64,000 nt of DNA from Brachypodium distachyon (lineage: Eukaryota; Streptophyta; Magnoliopsida; Poales; Poaceae): the NCBI RefSeq assembly GCF_000005505.3, contig NC_016132.3, forward strand, positions 29,030,914 through 29,094,913. The letters run 5' to 3'. The position numbers and the translations under genes were made by a program. This document shows positions 21,463 through 32,487 of the stretch, one piece after another. How positions within the stretch are numbered: the stretch's first letter is position 1; every line of letters begins with the position of its first letter. The notes under the pieces were generated by a model, which worked only from the letters and a program-made list of their open reading frames with translations, made no database searches and had not been told where the DNA came from.

Positions 21463-22418
21463 TGATAGCCTCGAGGGTGTCCCGATCTTTCGATGAGATA
21501 CCTAATTATCGATTTGGTAGGAGGTGACGTTGACGATCCGACTACAACCTAGGAGGCAGCGCCTTAGCGATCGATACACCAACTCCAGAAGGTTATTGAT
21601 CCCACGGGGGCACGATCAACCTGACCACGAAGGTCTTTGTTCCTGCAAGCAATCGAAGAACAAGCAAGAACAAGATGAAAAGCAATCTGAAATTGCGAAT
21701 AGGAGATATGAAGGTTCACGAATCTGAATACTCAATATAGTTGGAGTCTTGATGACGGTAAAACAGGTGGTCTAACCGACACACGCGATTACACGAAAGT
21801 AGCAAAGGCTAAACTTTATCTAATCAAAACCCAAGGCTCCATGGGGGGGCTCATGGGGTATAAATAGGAGGGGAACTAGGTGGTTTTCGGACAGGCCCTT
21901 GAGGGACTCCGAAACGGCCTAGGAATCCTCGTAAAACACAACGAAAACATCTAAAAGTTGGCTGGACCCTATTATATGGCCTTAGGCCCAATAAAGCAAG
22001 GTTATAACCCTCATCTTTGGCCCATAGATACCCATTGGAGGGAGAATCCTCCACTTGGCCGAAATCCCATTGATGAAGAGGATGCGGCCTTCTTCTCATC
22101 TCTCGTTATGGCGGTTTCAATGTTCTGAAATCATCACTTGAGCTAGCTCCCGCCACCTTGCTGCCACCTCCATGGTTTGCTGTCCAACGCTGATCCTTGA
22201 GGTGCAAGCTAGGTCCTTCATTCCTAAAACACATAAAAGAACCCATCTTAGGCAGCAGCATATTCTCATTAATATTAAATGAAGTACCGAGGAACGAAAG
22301 TACCTGATAATTTAGTTGTCGTGCACGAGCTCTAGTAAAGTGTCCGTGTATCTTCGGTACTTGAGGTGTATGTGCTGTAGGGGCTGTGGTTGTATCATTA
22401 GTTGGGATGTCCTCATCA
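21463..22418 (-). repeat. CRM 5' LTR
   Basis: 956 bp, the same ends as the left LTR. It abuts the PBS spacer CG on the left and the target-site duplication TCGGC (22419-22423) on the right. Its copy of the C-terminal ORF (22106-22418) runs on into host Tat sequence and is not a gene there. Confidence 0.93.
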
Positions 22419-22423
22419 TCGGC
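22419..22423. repeat. Target-site duplication TCGGC (right)
   Basis: Pairs with 14253-14257. Confidence 0.93.
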
Positions 22424-23735
22424 GTGGCGGGCGGGGAGTCGCTCCTCCCCCTTTTGCTGGCACCCGCCGGCGAGTTGGACTTCGGGGGTTACGCCGGAGC
22501 GCGAAGCCTCGGAAGACCCCCTGAGCGGGCGGAGCCGTAGGCGCCCGCGGGGTCGCCGTGACCCGGAGTGTCGCGGGTGTCGACGGTGATGCCGCCGCGG
22601 TAAAAGGAGCCAGTCCAGGGGAGGCTGCCCGAAAACTGTCGTCGAGGCTTCGGCGACCCCCGCGGTCGCGGGCGCTGCCAGCGTACCAACGGGCGCCCCG
22701 GGAGCGGCTACCACCACGGTGCGGGCGGCCGCCACCGCCGCCGAAGGTCCGGCGACCCCTGCGGCCCCGGACGCTGCCAAGGTACCGACGGGCGCCGCCG
22801 AAGCTGTCGTCGTCGAGGAGACAGCCGCAGCCGCTGCGAACGCCCTTGATCTCCACACGATCAGGGGCGCGCTGTCGCTGTCCTCGTCATCGTCGTCCAC
22901 GGGGACGACTTCCGGGGACGCTGCCGCCTGGCCTGCCTCGTCATCCAGTGACTGGAGGGAGGGCCAGCGGGGCTCGGATCCGCCCCCGCTCTCCTCGAGC
23001 ACCTGCTTCCCGCGGAGTGCTGGCAGGGGAGCGCGCGGGGCCCGAGTGGGGGTGTCGTCCATCAACCCCCACTCGTTGCAGGGCGGGAAGGCGCCGACGA
23101 TGTCGCTGAGCGCCGCAACGCCAGCATGAAGGGAGGAGACCCCCAACGGGAACTATGTTGATTGGAAGGTCTCGCCGAAGATCCCCCTAACTCACGTCCT
23201 GAGGGTCTCCAAGTCCATGCCGTCCTGCTGGAGGCGTGTTCTGTCCCCGGGACCCGTGTACATCCACGCGGGCCGGGAGCGCAGTTGTAGCGGTGCGATA
23301 CGATGGTGGACGAAGGTGCGCGCCACGTCCACGTCGGTGAGCCCCACTAGCCGCAGCGCCTTGATCTTCTCCACGATGGGGAGGTGGTCGGCGTCGCGGT
23401 GGTACCTGTCTTGCCAGCCGCTGTGGGGCTGCGGCACCTCCGTGGGCGCGAGGATGAACTCTTGGGGGTCGTCCACCCGGACCCAGCACCAATGCCCCTG
23501 CCACTCCTTTTCAATCTTCTTCCCTGACCGGACTATGAACTCGGACTTCATCTGGTCGCGGGCACGGAACACCACTCCTGACGACATCGCGTTCGCGTTG
23601 TCAATGCGGGGGTAGAAGTAGTGGCAGAAGAGCCCCACCGACGGCATCACCGCAGAGGAATTGGAAGGTGGCGAGGAGGAACAGCGACGTGGGGTGGAGC
23701 TGCGCCACCCGCAGCCGAAACTTTCCGGACTTATA
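22424..23735 (-). pseudogene. Tat antisense ORF, N-terminal part (copy 1 continued)
   Basis: Continues the antisense ORF of 12324-14252 across the CRM insertion. From the right it reads VAQLHPTSLFLLATFQFLCE, then MPSVGLFCHYFYPRIDNANA, VVFRARDQMKSEF, KEWQGHWCWVRVDDPQEFI and DHLPIVEKIKALRLVGLTDVD. This is the conserved N-terminal domain of the plant gypsy-type antisense proteins. A Pro/Ala/acidic low-complexity linker follows (SPEVVPVDDDDEDSDSAPLI). Frames change near 23190. The extreme N-terminus is missing, cut at about 23735 by the next CRM-related sequence. Confidence 0.7.
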
Positions 23736-25136
23736 TCAACTTATAGATCGGATCGGAATCTCTTCGTATGGGAAGCAAACTCTAAAAAGGAAAACAAAAT
23801 AAACCTGGTTTGATACGGTATGTGAAATCGACAACGATACGGATATGGATATGGTGGCGGAATTGGTGGTGGCGGAAGATGGTAAGTGAAACCGAAATTG
23901 ATACGGTTATGGATACGTGGTGGCATGGAAGATCGGCGAGCGAGGCGAAGCGGTGTGACGGCGGCGTGATGGCTATGAACAGAACTCGAAACTCTAAAGG
24001 TCTAGACTCTAAAACCAGCACTCGACACGACGATGCAGACTAAAATGCAACAATGCACGTACTGAAAGAAAAGATGCAAAGGCTCGAAATTGTTTGTAGG
24101 ACAAGATCTAACCCTAATATCTTTTTTGGCTTTTTCGTGGACTGTAGGAATAAATCAGATGCAACTAAGCTAGGAAAACAGTAAGATCTCACCGAGAAAC
24201 CTGAAATCTGATACCACTTGATAGGGGAAAAGATGCCCGATCTTTCGATGAGAAGATAGCTATCGATTTTTGGGTGGATGTCGACGTTGATGAACCGGCT
24301 ACAAACGTGCGAGACGTTGCGCCTTAGCGATCGCTACACCAACTTCCGAGGTTATTGACCACGCCAGAGCTAGATCAACCTGATCACAAAGGATCAATCC
24401 CTGCATGCAACCGAAGAACAAGCAAGAATTATAGTTGCAATCGAGATATTGCGAATAAAGGTGAAGCTTTAGTGATGGGATTCTGCAAGCGCGTAGTACA
24501 AAAGGTCGATTTGACACTTGTGCCTATGGCGAAGAGTAGCAAAAGGCTAAGTCTTAAACTAAACAAAATCCGAGTCTAAACGAAGACCTAACGGGGGTAT
24601 ATATGGAGGACTAGAGGGGTATGCGGCCAGCCTTGGGAAAGAAGGCCGAAACCCACTCTAGGTTGGTTTCCTTCACCTATACGGACTCTAAAAGTCCAGC
24701 CCATGTATGTGGACGAAAATTACATGGGCCTATCCCAAACTTAAAAGGTGACGCAGCACCATATAATTATGTGGACGAAAATATGAAGGGAAAAGCTCTA
24801 TATTTCGCCCACGTCTTCATCTCTCATTATGGTGGCTTCAACGTTCTGAAATCTCCCGTTGCAGCGCCATCTTCAATCCTCACACGCTTGCTGCCTTCAT
24901 CTCCATGCGTGATCATGCTCCAATGCTTGTCCCTCTCATCCATGCTAGGTCCATCATTCCTATGTGTGACAAACACATCTGATTTAGGCAGCATCATATT
25001 CTCATGTATGTGAAGAATCGTTCCAAGAAACGAAAGTACCTGATAATTAAGTTGGCGTGCGCGAGCTCTTGTGATAGGTCCTTGTAATGTAACTGTAGGG
25101 GCTGCGGGTGTATCAACATGTGGGATGTCCTCATCA
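23736..25136 (-). mobile_element. Truncated CRM-related element: leader fragment plus 5' LTR
   Basis: The LTR is 24219-25136 (918 bp; starts TGATAGGGGAAAAG, ends GGGATGTCCTCATCA), with the same end motifs as the CRM element but a diverged middle. To its left is a PBS-like ATCTGATACCA (24206-24216) with spacer CT, then about 480 bp of leader resembling 21240-21462 (the words GGACAAG, TTTTTTGGCTTTTTC and CACCGAG recur). It stops at about 23736 against Tat sequence with no gag, so a deletion removed the rest. The flank after the LTR is GCATA; no matching left duplication exists because that end is lost. It represents another CRM subfamily. Confidence 0.8.
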
Positions 25137-26906
25137 GCATACTTTTGGTATGTCGGCCGGTTGTTAAGTCGGCTTAAGGATGCCGGTGCACTTGCTTACG
25201 CCGGCTTTGCTCTTGCTATCCTGGCTAATATGTGTCATCATGACCCTACCCGGGGTCATCCCCCTGACACTAGTCCCCAAAGCTGTTGCGGTCCGACAGG
25301 AGTCGATCGCGTTCTGCTTTCGTCTTCTCGAGCTCATCAATAAGATTTGTCATGGAGAGGATGATTGGCTGAACAATCACAGTCTCAAGTCATTTCTTGA
25401 GCATCACTCCCACCTGGAGGCAAAAAGCAACAACAAAAGGCAAACTATTTACTTACATGCTGACTCGAAGACGGAATCGTCGCCTGAGGAGGAGTTGGTT
25501 CATCTGGTCGATTCCCTCTGCTCACTTCTGGGGGATTAGACGCTGAGGCTTCTTCGGGTTGAGCCGCCTTGTCCTTGGTTGGTTGGTCCGACCCTTTCAA
25601 GTCCGGACCAGTTGACTCAGCCTCGGGAGCCTTTTTGCTCTCGTCTAAGCCACCAGTATGGCTGAACATGAGTTTTCGGAGGTTCAATAAAATCTCTAGA
25701 ACAATGAAACAAAATCGGCGAGTTGCTTACCTGCCGCAGTCAAACCGAGCAAGAAGGCCATAATGACGTGCTGCAACAGGCCCACCGGATTTGGTTCTTT
25801 TGAACGCAGGTACGGTCACTGACGACTCGATATTCAGGTCCCTCGTGCCCATTGGTCGGGTCTATACCAGCAGGCTATTGTCTTCTCTGCCGCGCTTCTT
25901 TGCTGGTGTGGAAACATTGCTCGGCTCATTGTCGGGTCCCTGGAGTCAAAAGCATAATCAGAAAAACAGTTCAGGTCAAGGCTGAAAGATTTGTTAAAAG
26001 TCTCGGTGACTACCTTTTCCCAGGGTCTATCAGGCCCATAGGGAGCCATTGGAGGGAAAATTTCACATGGCTCTGACTTATCCAAGTCAGTGAGCCGTCG
26101 AACCCGTCGACACACCTCAGTCGAAGGAAATTCTACTATGCTAATCCAGGTTGGGTCACGAATCCCTTGATATCTCACATGGGATGAGCACGAGCTTGCA
26201 GAGGTTGGATTCTCCTCCAGATAAAAGCAACAATGAGGTGGATTCCCGTCACCTTCAGCTGAGGAGTCTCCATGAGAGAGAAGACCTGGGCCATCAGAGT
26301 TTCGGCTTCTTCGCTCTCTGACCCTCTTAACTTATGACTCCAGGCCGCCGTCTTCTTCAGAGAAGACGTCACGGAGAATTCAGGAAGACTGAATCCGCGC
26401 CCCTGGGCTGGCGCGTCCATGACGTAAAACCACTTTGATTTTCATCGAGGAAGTGATTCCCTCGCTCGGAGGTCGAAGAATTTGGCATCTGCATGAACTT
26501 GAATGTCCACACAGCCAATTGCATCTTTTTCGTGACGCTTGATTGTGAACATTTTCTTCCAAAGACCCAGGTGTGGGCTTATCCCAAGGAAGCATTCACA
26601 CAGCGTCATGAAAAACACGCAATGTGGAGATAGGAGTTTGGAGAAAGATCGCGAAGTTGGAGCCCGTATGCGAAAAGAAAGCAGGTGATAAAATCATAAT
26701 GCACTACCCGCTCTCCTTGCATGGGATGAGGAATTACATCCTCACTGGGAAATTGCACATGTCCGGGTCACGGGGATAGAAACCCTTCTTCTTGCATGCC
26801 AGCTACACTGTCGCGATCCACGGCAGACAATGGCCAAGCCTCCGCAGTCTTCCTACTCTTCCCCATTTTACTGGGTCGAAAGATTTCTTATCCTTAGCAG
26901 GTAACA
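25137..26906 (-). pseudogene. Antisense ORF of a second Tat element, degenerate
   Basis: From the right: SFDPVKWGRVGRLRRLGH, GFYPRDPDMCNFP, then LGLWKKMFTIKRHEKDAIGC, a KIKWFYVMDAPAQ-like block in two frames, SGLPEFSVTSSLKK-like and MAQVFSLMETPQLKVTGIHL, and WISIVEFPSTEVCRRVRRLT. A hydrophilic linker is at 25445-25687 (DLKGSDQPTKDKAAQPEEAS). This matches the N-terminal domain of gypsy-type antisense proteins but is clearly different from the copy at 22424-23735, so it belongs to another Tat element. Many frameshifts and stops. The start is cut by the LTR at 26907. Confidence 0.6.
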
Positions 26907-27779
26907 TGTCGCACCAGTGGCACCCGGGGCGCCACCGCTGCGCGACGCGTGGGCCACCTCGCTTGGTCCCCGGAAGGATCGCGCCCCGGGCAGCTCCGCG
27001 CGAGATGCCTGCCAAGTCGCCAGCCCGGCAGGGCTAGCCGGGTTGCGGAGGTTTGCCTTGCGCGGCAGCAGGAGGGATCCCGCCTGGACACTTCCCGGGA
27101 AGTTCACTTGTCGGGAGAGTGTTCCCGGGCGCAAGTAACCGTTGCGAAGGCAAGAGCGAGCGGGAGCAACAGCGGGCACGCCGCTCACATGTTTCGTCAG
27201 GACGAGGAGTGAAGCACACGCCAGCATTTAATGCTCCGACCAAAAGGGGATTCCCTCTCCTTTCAGCCAGCAGTGACCTGCCTGGAGTAAATTTCAGGCG
27301 CCTAGACCCCTAGCTGCAGGGCTACCTAGTTTGCATGCAAGCCAACGCACCGAGGGGGAGCTGCCCTAGCTCTCTGCTCGCCATTTGTCACCCATGCACC
27401 GTGGCACCTGTGGCATCCCCTTCAGCATAAAAGGAGGACGCCCGCCAACGGTCAAAGGGTTGGACCAGTTCTAAGTTCACTACTAGCAATAGCCCAAAGT
27501 AGCAAACCGTACTTAACCGAGAAAAGAGAGCGCCCGGGGACTCCCCACGGCAACCTGTAAACCCCAGTTCTTTGGCTAATAACAGAACTCAGAAGCAGGA
27601 CGTAGGGTTTTACACCTCAGGGTGGCCCGAACCTGGGTAAAAAGTGTTCTCGTGTTCGTCGTGCTCGCACGCTTCGCATTGGCCCCGCCGGCGATCGCCG
27701 GAGCGATCCCCGCAGCCCACTGCCAAACCTAAAAGGGGGTGCCCACGCATCCCCGGTGTCAAAGCCCCGTGCTACGACA
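26907..27779 (+). mobile_element. LTR of a Tat-type element (TGTCGCACC family), copy 1
   Basis: 873 bp, starting TGTCGCACCAGTGG and ending GTGCTACGACA. Boundaries were found by comparison with 50234-51233. It has a TATA-like GCATAAAAGG (27425-27434), and a GCAGGACGTAGGG...GGTGGCCCGAACCTGGGTAAAA stretch typical of the transcript-end region of this LTR type, giving plus orientation. The flanks are TAACA and GAACG, so there is no target-site duplication; one side is rearranged. No PBS is seen after it. Confidence 0.78.
27425..27434 (+). promoter_or_regulatory. LTR TATA-like box
   Basis: GCATAAAAGG followed by AGGACG. The other copy has TATAAAAGG at 50805-50813. Confidence 0.6.
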
Positions 27780-29112
27780 GAACGCGAAGAGTTATCGACT
27801 ATGGAAGCTAAAACCTTGGGCGTCTGAGCTCTGTTCGCGGGGAGGAAGAAGGGTTAAACTAATTTACCCCACCTCCATCTTTATGCTTACTTTGGCAAAC
27901 AATCCGGGCCGCACGATCTCGTTCGTGGCCAGGTGTTCTGCATCAGCCGGAATATGAAACGGCAAGGATGGATATAACCGCTTACATCGTGGGCGCAGGA
28001 ATCAATGAGATCATCATTGTGTCTTGTTTACTGCACGAAGTGTGATCATTTCTCCACTGACGCACGTCAACAGCGTGCCTAGCTGTCAGGCTAGACTATG
28101 CACCCAGTCACATCGGCTAACCAAACGGCTCTTCACCTTCAACAGGTACGTCATCCATGACGAAGTCTGACTCGAATATCATGACTTGAAACTATCTTTC
28201 ATACAGAATGATGGAGTTTACCATAGAAATGTTGAGACTCGTCTTGAGTCTCGCCTGTGAATACAAGGACTCTCATTCGAGTCGCTATCTAACCGACTGT
28301 TGGTTTATATTGGTTAAAGACTTCATACAGTCAGCTATTGTTTATTTTTTACTTACACAAGTAAAATCGGGTCAACAACCTTGACATAAAAACAGTCGAT
28401 TTCATATGCTCATTGCATGAAGTTAAGACCCGAAAGTTCTCTATCGGGCCTAGAACCGTACCAGCTACGTTGATCCAGTCGAATCCATACTCATTGTATG
28501 AAGATAAGCATTAAAAATTAGGCCTGGATATGCATCGACTGCATCTCTCCGGTAATAATTCTCACTTAAGGGTTGTTCCCTACAACCATGTTCATTACAT
28601 GAAGATAAGACCCGTAGGCTTCCTATAGGGCTTGGAAACGAACCAGCTGTGTATTTCCAGCATATGCCATCTTGACGAACGAGTCGAGTACTTAAAAACT
28701 GGAGTTCGACTCTATAAGACCCTTGCAGGCTAAGTCGAATTTCGCCAGTTGCCAGGTTGGAGCCCGGGTAAATACTGAAGAAGGCTAGTGTTGTATTTGC
28801 CCTGGAGCGATTAACTGGGCTCGAACTTCTCGATTATCTAGGCACATTAAGCATATATCCCTATGACCCCTTCTCATTGCATTTGATTTGACCTGCTATC
28901 AAAATCATATTGTGAAACTGTTACTTAACAGTTGAACACTAAAGCATTGGCTCGGACATTCTTTGAGTCGAATTGCTTCTCATTCGAAGTCCAACTCGAT
29001 GAAATATCAGGTCTGTAGCACTATACAACTGGCTCAACAGCAAAATGAGTTCATTCTTTACGGGGAAAGTCCCTACTCAAGTCTTTGACTCAAATAGGCA
29101 CTTGGGGGCTAC
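27780..29112 (+). other. Tat 3' non-coding region, no gene seen
   Basis: Mostly AT-rich, without long frames. It holds diverged direct repeats: a CATGAAG(A/T)TAAGACCCG(A/T)A...CTAT(A/C)GGGC phrase at about 28418 and 28598. Part of it (28090-28310) reappears inverted at 34938-35164. It ends with a G-rich ACTTGGGGGCTAC at 29100-29112, which fits a polypurine tract just before the LTR. Confidence 0.6.
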
Positions 29113-29586
29113 TGACGTGGTTATGACTAACCACGTACTCGACTCGAGTATACCCGTTACGGCCCAGCTGGGGGCCCACAAGGAAGCCTACTATGACTCC
29201 AGGAGTCTACGTGCCAATCTACGTGCCAAATCTTGCGAACCAAGATAAGGAAGATTAATTAGAGTATATCTCTTCACTGTAACCGACTTGGACACTACCT
29301 TAGACCTAGGTTCCTTCATATATAAAGGACTAGGAGGGGGAGCCAAGAGGACACCCCAGCTTAGATAGAAGTTGCCTAGACGCACTCGTCAGATCGAATC
29401 TGTGCATCTAGCCTCCGCGGCACCCCATTGTAATCGACTCATCAATACAGATTAGACAAACAGGACGTAGGGGTATTACCTCATCGAGGGCCCTGAACCT
29501 GGGTAAACCGTGTTCCCTGTGTCCTTGTTTGCCAACGAGTTTGCCAACACATACACTCGAAATCTTTCCTAGATACAAGTCCATCA
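29113..29586 (+). mobile_element. Short LTR of a Tat-type element
   Basis: Starts TGACGTGG directly after the polypurine-like ACTTGGGGGCTAC, so it is a 3' LTR in plus orientation. It has a TATA box ATATATAAAGG (about 29317-29328) and a CAATACAGATTAGACAAACAGG...CTGAACCTGGGTAAA region. The right end is placed at CAAGTCCATCA by eye and is uncertain by a few bases; no second copy is in the window. Confidence 0.6.
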
Positions 29587-29604
29587 ACATGGGCATTGTT
29601 GAAG

Positions 29605-30486
29605 TCACCCCTTCGTCACCTGGGAACCATAGCTGAGCTGCACACGGTGGTGCAGAAGCCGGGGGAGACGTTGCGGGACTTCACCAACAGGTTCTCCAAC
29701 ATCTCCTACTCCATCCCAGAGGCGGAAGCGGCCGCCATCATCAACACATATGCCATAAATGTCCGCGGTCCGAAGATGCGTGAGAAGTTGAACACGCACC
29801 AGATCAAGACCACCAGGGATTTGTACGCCCTCGCGCACAAGTGCGCGATTGCCGAGGAAGGGCGCTTGGCGCCTGAGCTTGCCTCGAAGGCGGCGGCAAA
29901 CCCACCCGAGGGCTTCGGGAAGAAGGGCTACCAGAAGTGCGGCGGGAAGCAAGTAATCGCCACGGAATCGGGGGCTCCCCAGAGGCCCACGAAGAAGGCT
30001 GCATCGACAGGCGCATCGGGTAGCAAGCCGGCAACGGCCGCTCACTGCTCCATCCACGCCAATGCCACCCACGACGGGCAGGACTGCCGCACTCTCCAAA
30101 CCATCAAGGAGAAGTGCGAGCAGAGCCACGAGGAGCGCCGTGCCACTGGAGGCTGCTGCAACTGCGGGGCTATCGGGCACGTCTCCCGTGACTGCCCGAA
30201 CAACCGCCGCAACGGAGCAGGCCATTGCGGGGCCAACAACGGCGACAGGGGAGAACCCGCGAGGGGCCGCGGTCAAGGCCGTGGCGGCAAAGACCTGCCT
30301 CCTCGGGGACGCAACAAGCCTCGTGCTGACCAGCGCGAGGACGACTGCAGCGACGACGTCGACGAGCCTTGCTTCCAGGAGCCTCGCGACGTTGCCTGCA
30401 TCCGCAAGGGAGCATACGCTCTCACGTCTCACACTGCCATGAAGCGGCTCACCCGTGAGGTGTGCGCCCTCCACCCCAGCCATTGA
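29605..30486 (+). pseudogene. Tat gag, C-terminal half with zinc knuckle (copy 2)
   Basis: Frame with capsid-type motif LGTIAELHTVVQKPGETLRD, FTNRFSNISYSIPEAE, a Lys/Ala-rich linker, then the zinc knuckle CCNCGAIGHVSRDC (about 30153-30195) and an Arg/Gly-rich basic tail. Gag coats the RNA in the virus-like particle; the knuckle binds RNA. The N-terminal half of gag is absent, cut at about 29600. The frame stops at 30484 (TGA) before protease, which follows in a shifted frame. Internal ORF integrity is good compared with pol. Confidence 0.85.
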
Positions 30487-31240
30487 GGTGGTCGCATGTG
30501 CCGAGCACCTTCAACTCAGATAATCACCCCATCCGTCCCTTGGGGTCAGGGGTTTTACCCCTCGTGGTGTCGCCGATCATCAACAACGTGACAATGACCA
30601 AGCTTCTGGTGGACAACGGAGCGAGTCTCAACCTCCTGTCCGCCAAGTTGGTGGAGAAACTTCAACTTCCCCTAGAGCAGATGAAGCCCACCGACCCGTT
30701 CCGGGGGATTAACCCCAGAGTGGTGCAGCCCATGGGGCGAATCACGCTCCCGGTAACCTTCGGGTCCCGGGAAGCGTTCCGGACTGAGCACATCATCTTT
30801 GACGTGGCTCACACCCCATTGCCGTACAACGGGATCATTTGTTGGCCTACGCTGATCAAGTTCATAGCGGCGACTCATTGCGCCTACGGCATGATGAAGA
30901 TGCCGTCATGCCGTCAATGTATGGGGTACTCTCCATCAACTGCGACTTGAAGGACGCTGCTTGGTGCGTGGGCGGGGTCGTGAAGACCTCCGCAGTGGCG
31001 GATCCCGGCGACTTCGACGTTGCCTGGAACGAGGATCCACTTGCGGGCAAACAGCCCGCACAGAAGAAGGCGCGAGCCTCCCCCGGGTAGGACGTCGGGG
31101 GCAGTACCAGCTCCAAGTCGCGCGTTAGCAAGGGCATGAGGCTGAAGGAGGAGGGCGCCAAGGTCAAGAAGGTGCCCCTACAAGCCGGCAACGAGGCACG
31201 CACCGTCTCCATCCATGCGGGCCTCGACCACAAATAGGAA
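30487..31240 (+). pseudogene. Tat protease and PR-RT linker (copy 2)
   Basis: LRWSHVPSTFNSDNHP then TKLLVDNGASLNLLSAKLVE with the active-site Asp (about 30600-30650), DPFRGINPRVVQPMGRITLP, FDVAHTPLPYNGIICWPTL. A duplication or insertion near 30900 shifts the frame (the phrase ATGCCGTC occurs twice). The charged linker continues to a stop at about 31237. Confidence 0.75.
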
Positions 31241-31264
31241 AGCGCCCTCATCGCCTTCCTCCGG

Positions 31265-32470
31265 GGAAGCTGTGACGTGTTCGCTTGGGAGCCGTCAGAT
31301 CTTCCCGGAGTCCCCAGGGAGGTGACTGAGCATCGGTTGGCAGTTCGGCCGGATGCCCGACCCGTCAAGCAGAAGGTTTGTCGGCAAGCATATGAACGCA
31401 AGGACTTCATCCAGCAAGAGGTGGAGAAGCTCAAGAATTCCGGGGAGATCAGGGAAGTGTTGTACCCCACTTGGTTAGCAAATCTTGTTGTAGTCCCTAA
31501 GGCAGGAAATAAATTGCGCATGTGTGTAGATTTTACTGATCTTAATCGCGCATGCCCTAAGGACCCTTTCCCTATACCCCGTATTGATCAAATAGTAGGT
31601 TCCACAGCGGGTTGTGAGTTGTTGTGCCTTTTAGATGCTTTCTCCGGCTACCTTTAGATCAAGATGGTAGTCGAAGACGAGGAAAAAACAGCGGATTCGT
31701 CACCCCGGTGGGCTGTTACTGTTATACGTGCATGTCTTTCGGGTTGAAGAACGCAGGCTCGACATTGCAGCATGCATTACGTGAATGTCTAGGACCCCAG
31801 CTAGGCCTAAACATTGAGGCCTACATGGGCGATATCGTCGTCAAGTCGAGGCGTGGGGACTCGCTCATCGGCAACCTGGAGGAGACGTTTGACAACCTCC
31901 GCAGGATCAAGTCAAGCTCAACCCCGAGAAGTGCACGTTCGGTGTGGACTCGGGGCACGCTTCTTGGTATCTCACCGGGGAATTGAGGCCAATCCGCAGA
32001 AGATCGAAGTGATTGACAAGATGGAGGCAGTCCGCAAGGTTAGAGATGTCCAGCGCCTCAACGGCTACGTTGTGGCGCTCGGGCATTTCATTTCAATGCG
32101 GGGCGAACGAGCCCTGCCTTTCTTCAAGGTGATGAAGAAGAAGGGCCCAATCAACTGGACCCCCGAGGCAGAAGCGGCGTTCCAGGACTTGAAGTTGTAC
32201 CTGAAGTCGCCGCCGATCCTCGTCGCCCCCAAGCTGGGCGAGCCGTTGCTGCTCCATTTGGCTGCAACGGACCAGGTGGTGAGCTCCGTGCTCATTGCCG
32301 AAAGGGAAGAAGAAGTCCCGGGGCCTGAAGTAGTGGCGCAGGGGGCTGCCAGAGATTCTAGGCAACCCTCGGTAACCACTACAACCCCGAGAACCGAGGG
32401 GCAGCTAGCTCAAGTTGTCCCCCGCAAGCGGCTAGTGCAGCACCTCGTTTACCTCGTTAGCACGGTGTTG
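31265..32470 (+). pseudogene. Tat reverse transcriptase and RNase H (copy 2)
   Basis: EPSDLPGVPREVTEHRLAV, YPTWLANLVVVPKAGNKLRM followed by an intact Cys codon, DLNRACPKDPFPIPRID, LCLLDAFSGYL then a TAG at 31657, FGLKNAGSTLQHAL. The catalytic box reads AYMGDIVVKS (about 31819-31848), so the first Asp of YMDD is replaced by Gly; this copy cannot encode an active polymerase. Frameshifts near 31690 and 31910. RNase H segment: FFKVMKKKGPINWTPEAE and PLLLHLAATDQVVSSVLIAE. A TGA at about 32487 follows. Confidence 0.85.
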
Positions 32471-32487
32471 CACGATGCCCGGGTATG

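Larger units (their letters stand above)
14258..22418 (-). mobile_element. Full-length CRM-clade centromeric retrotransposon
   Basis: 8,161 bp, minus strand, with two 956-bp LTRs, PBS, leader, gag-pol, polypurine tract and a perfect 5-bp target-site duplication (TCGGC). The integrase C-terminus has the [20 protein letters not shown] block and the (T)[13 protein letters not shown] motif extending into the 3' LTR, which is characteristic of the CRM/CRR clade of grass centromeric retrotransposons. The two LTRs differ at about a dozen positions by eye (near 1.3%), so insertion was recent. It is inserted in the Tat antisense ORF. Two frameshifts in integrase mean this copy is probably not autonomous today. 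Confidence 0.93.

Noticed and set aside
22106..23146. 346-codon ORF joining CRM C-terminus to acidic protein
   Set aside because: It is a chance fusion of the LTR-encoded CRM tail with Tat antisense ORF sequence across the insertion boundary at 22418.
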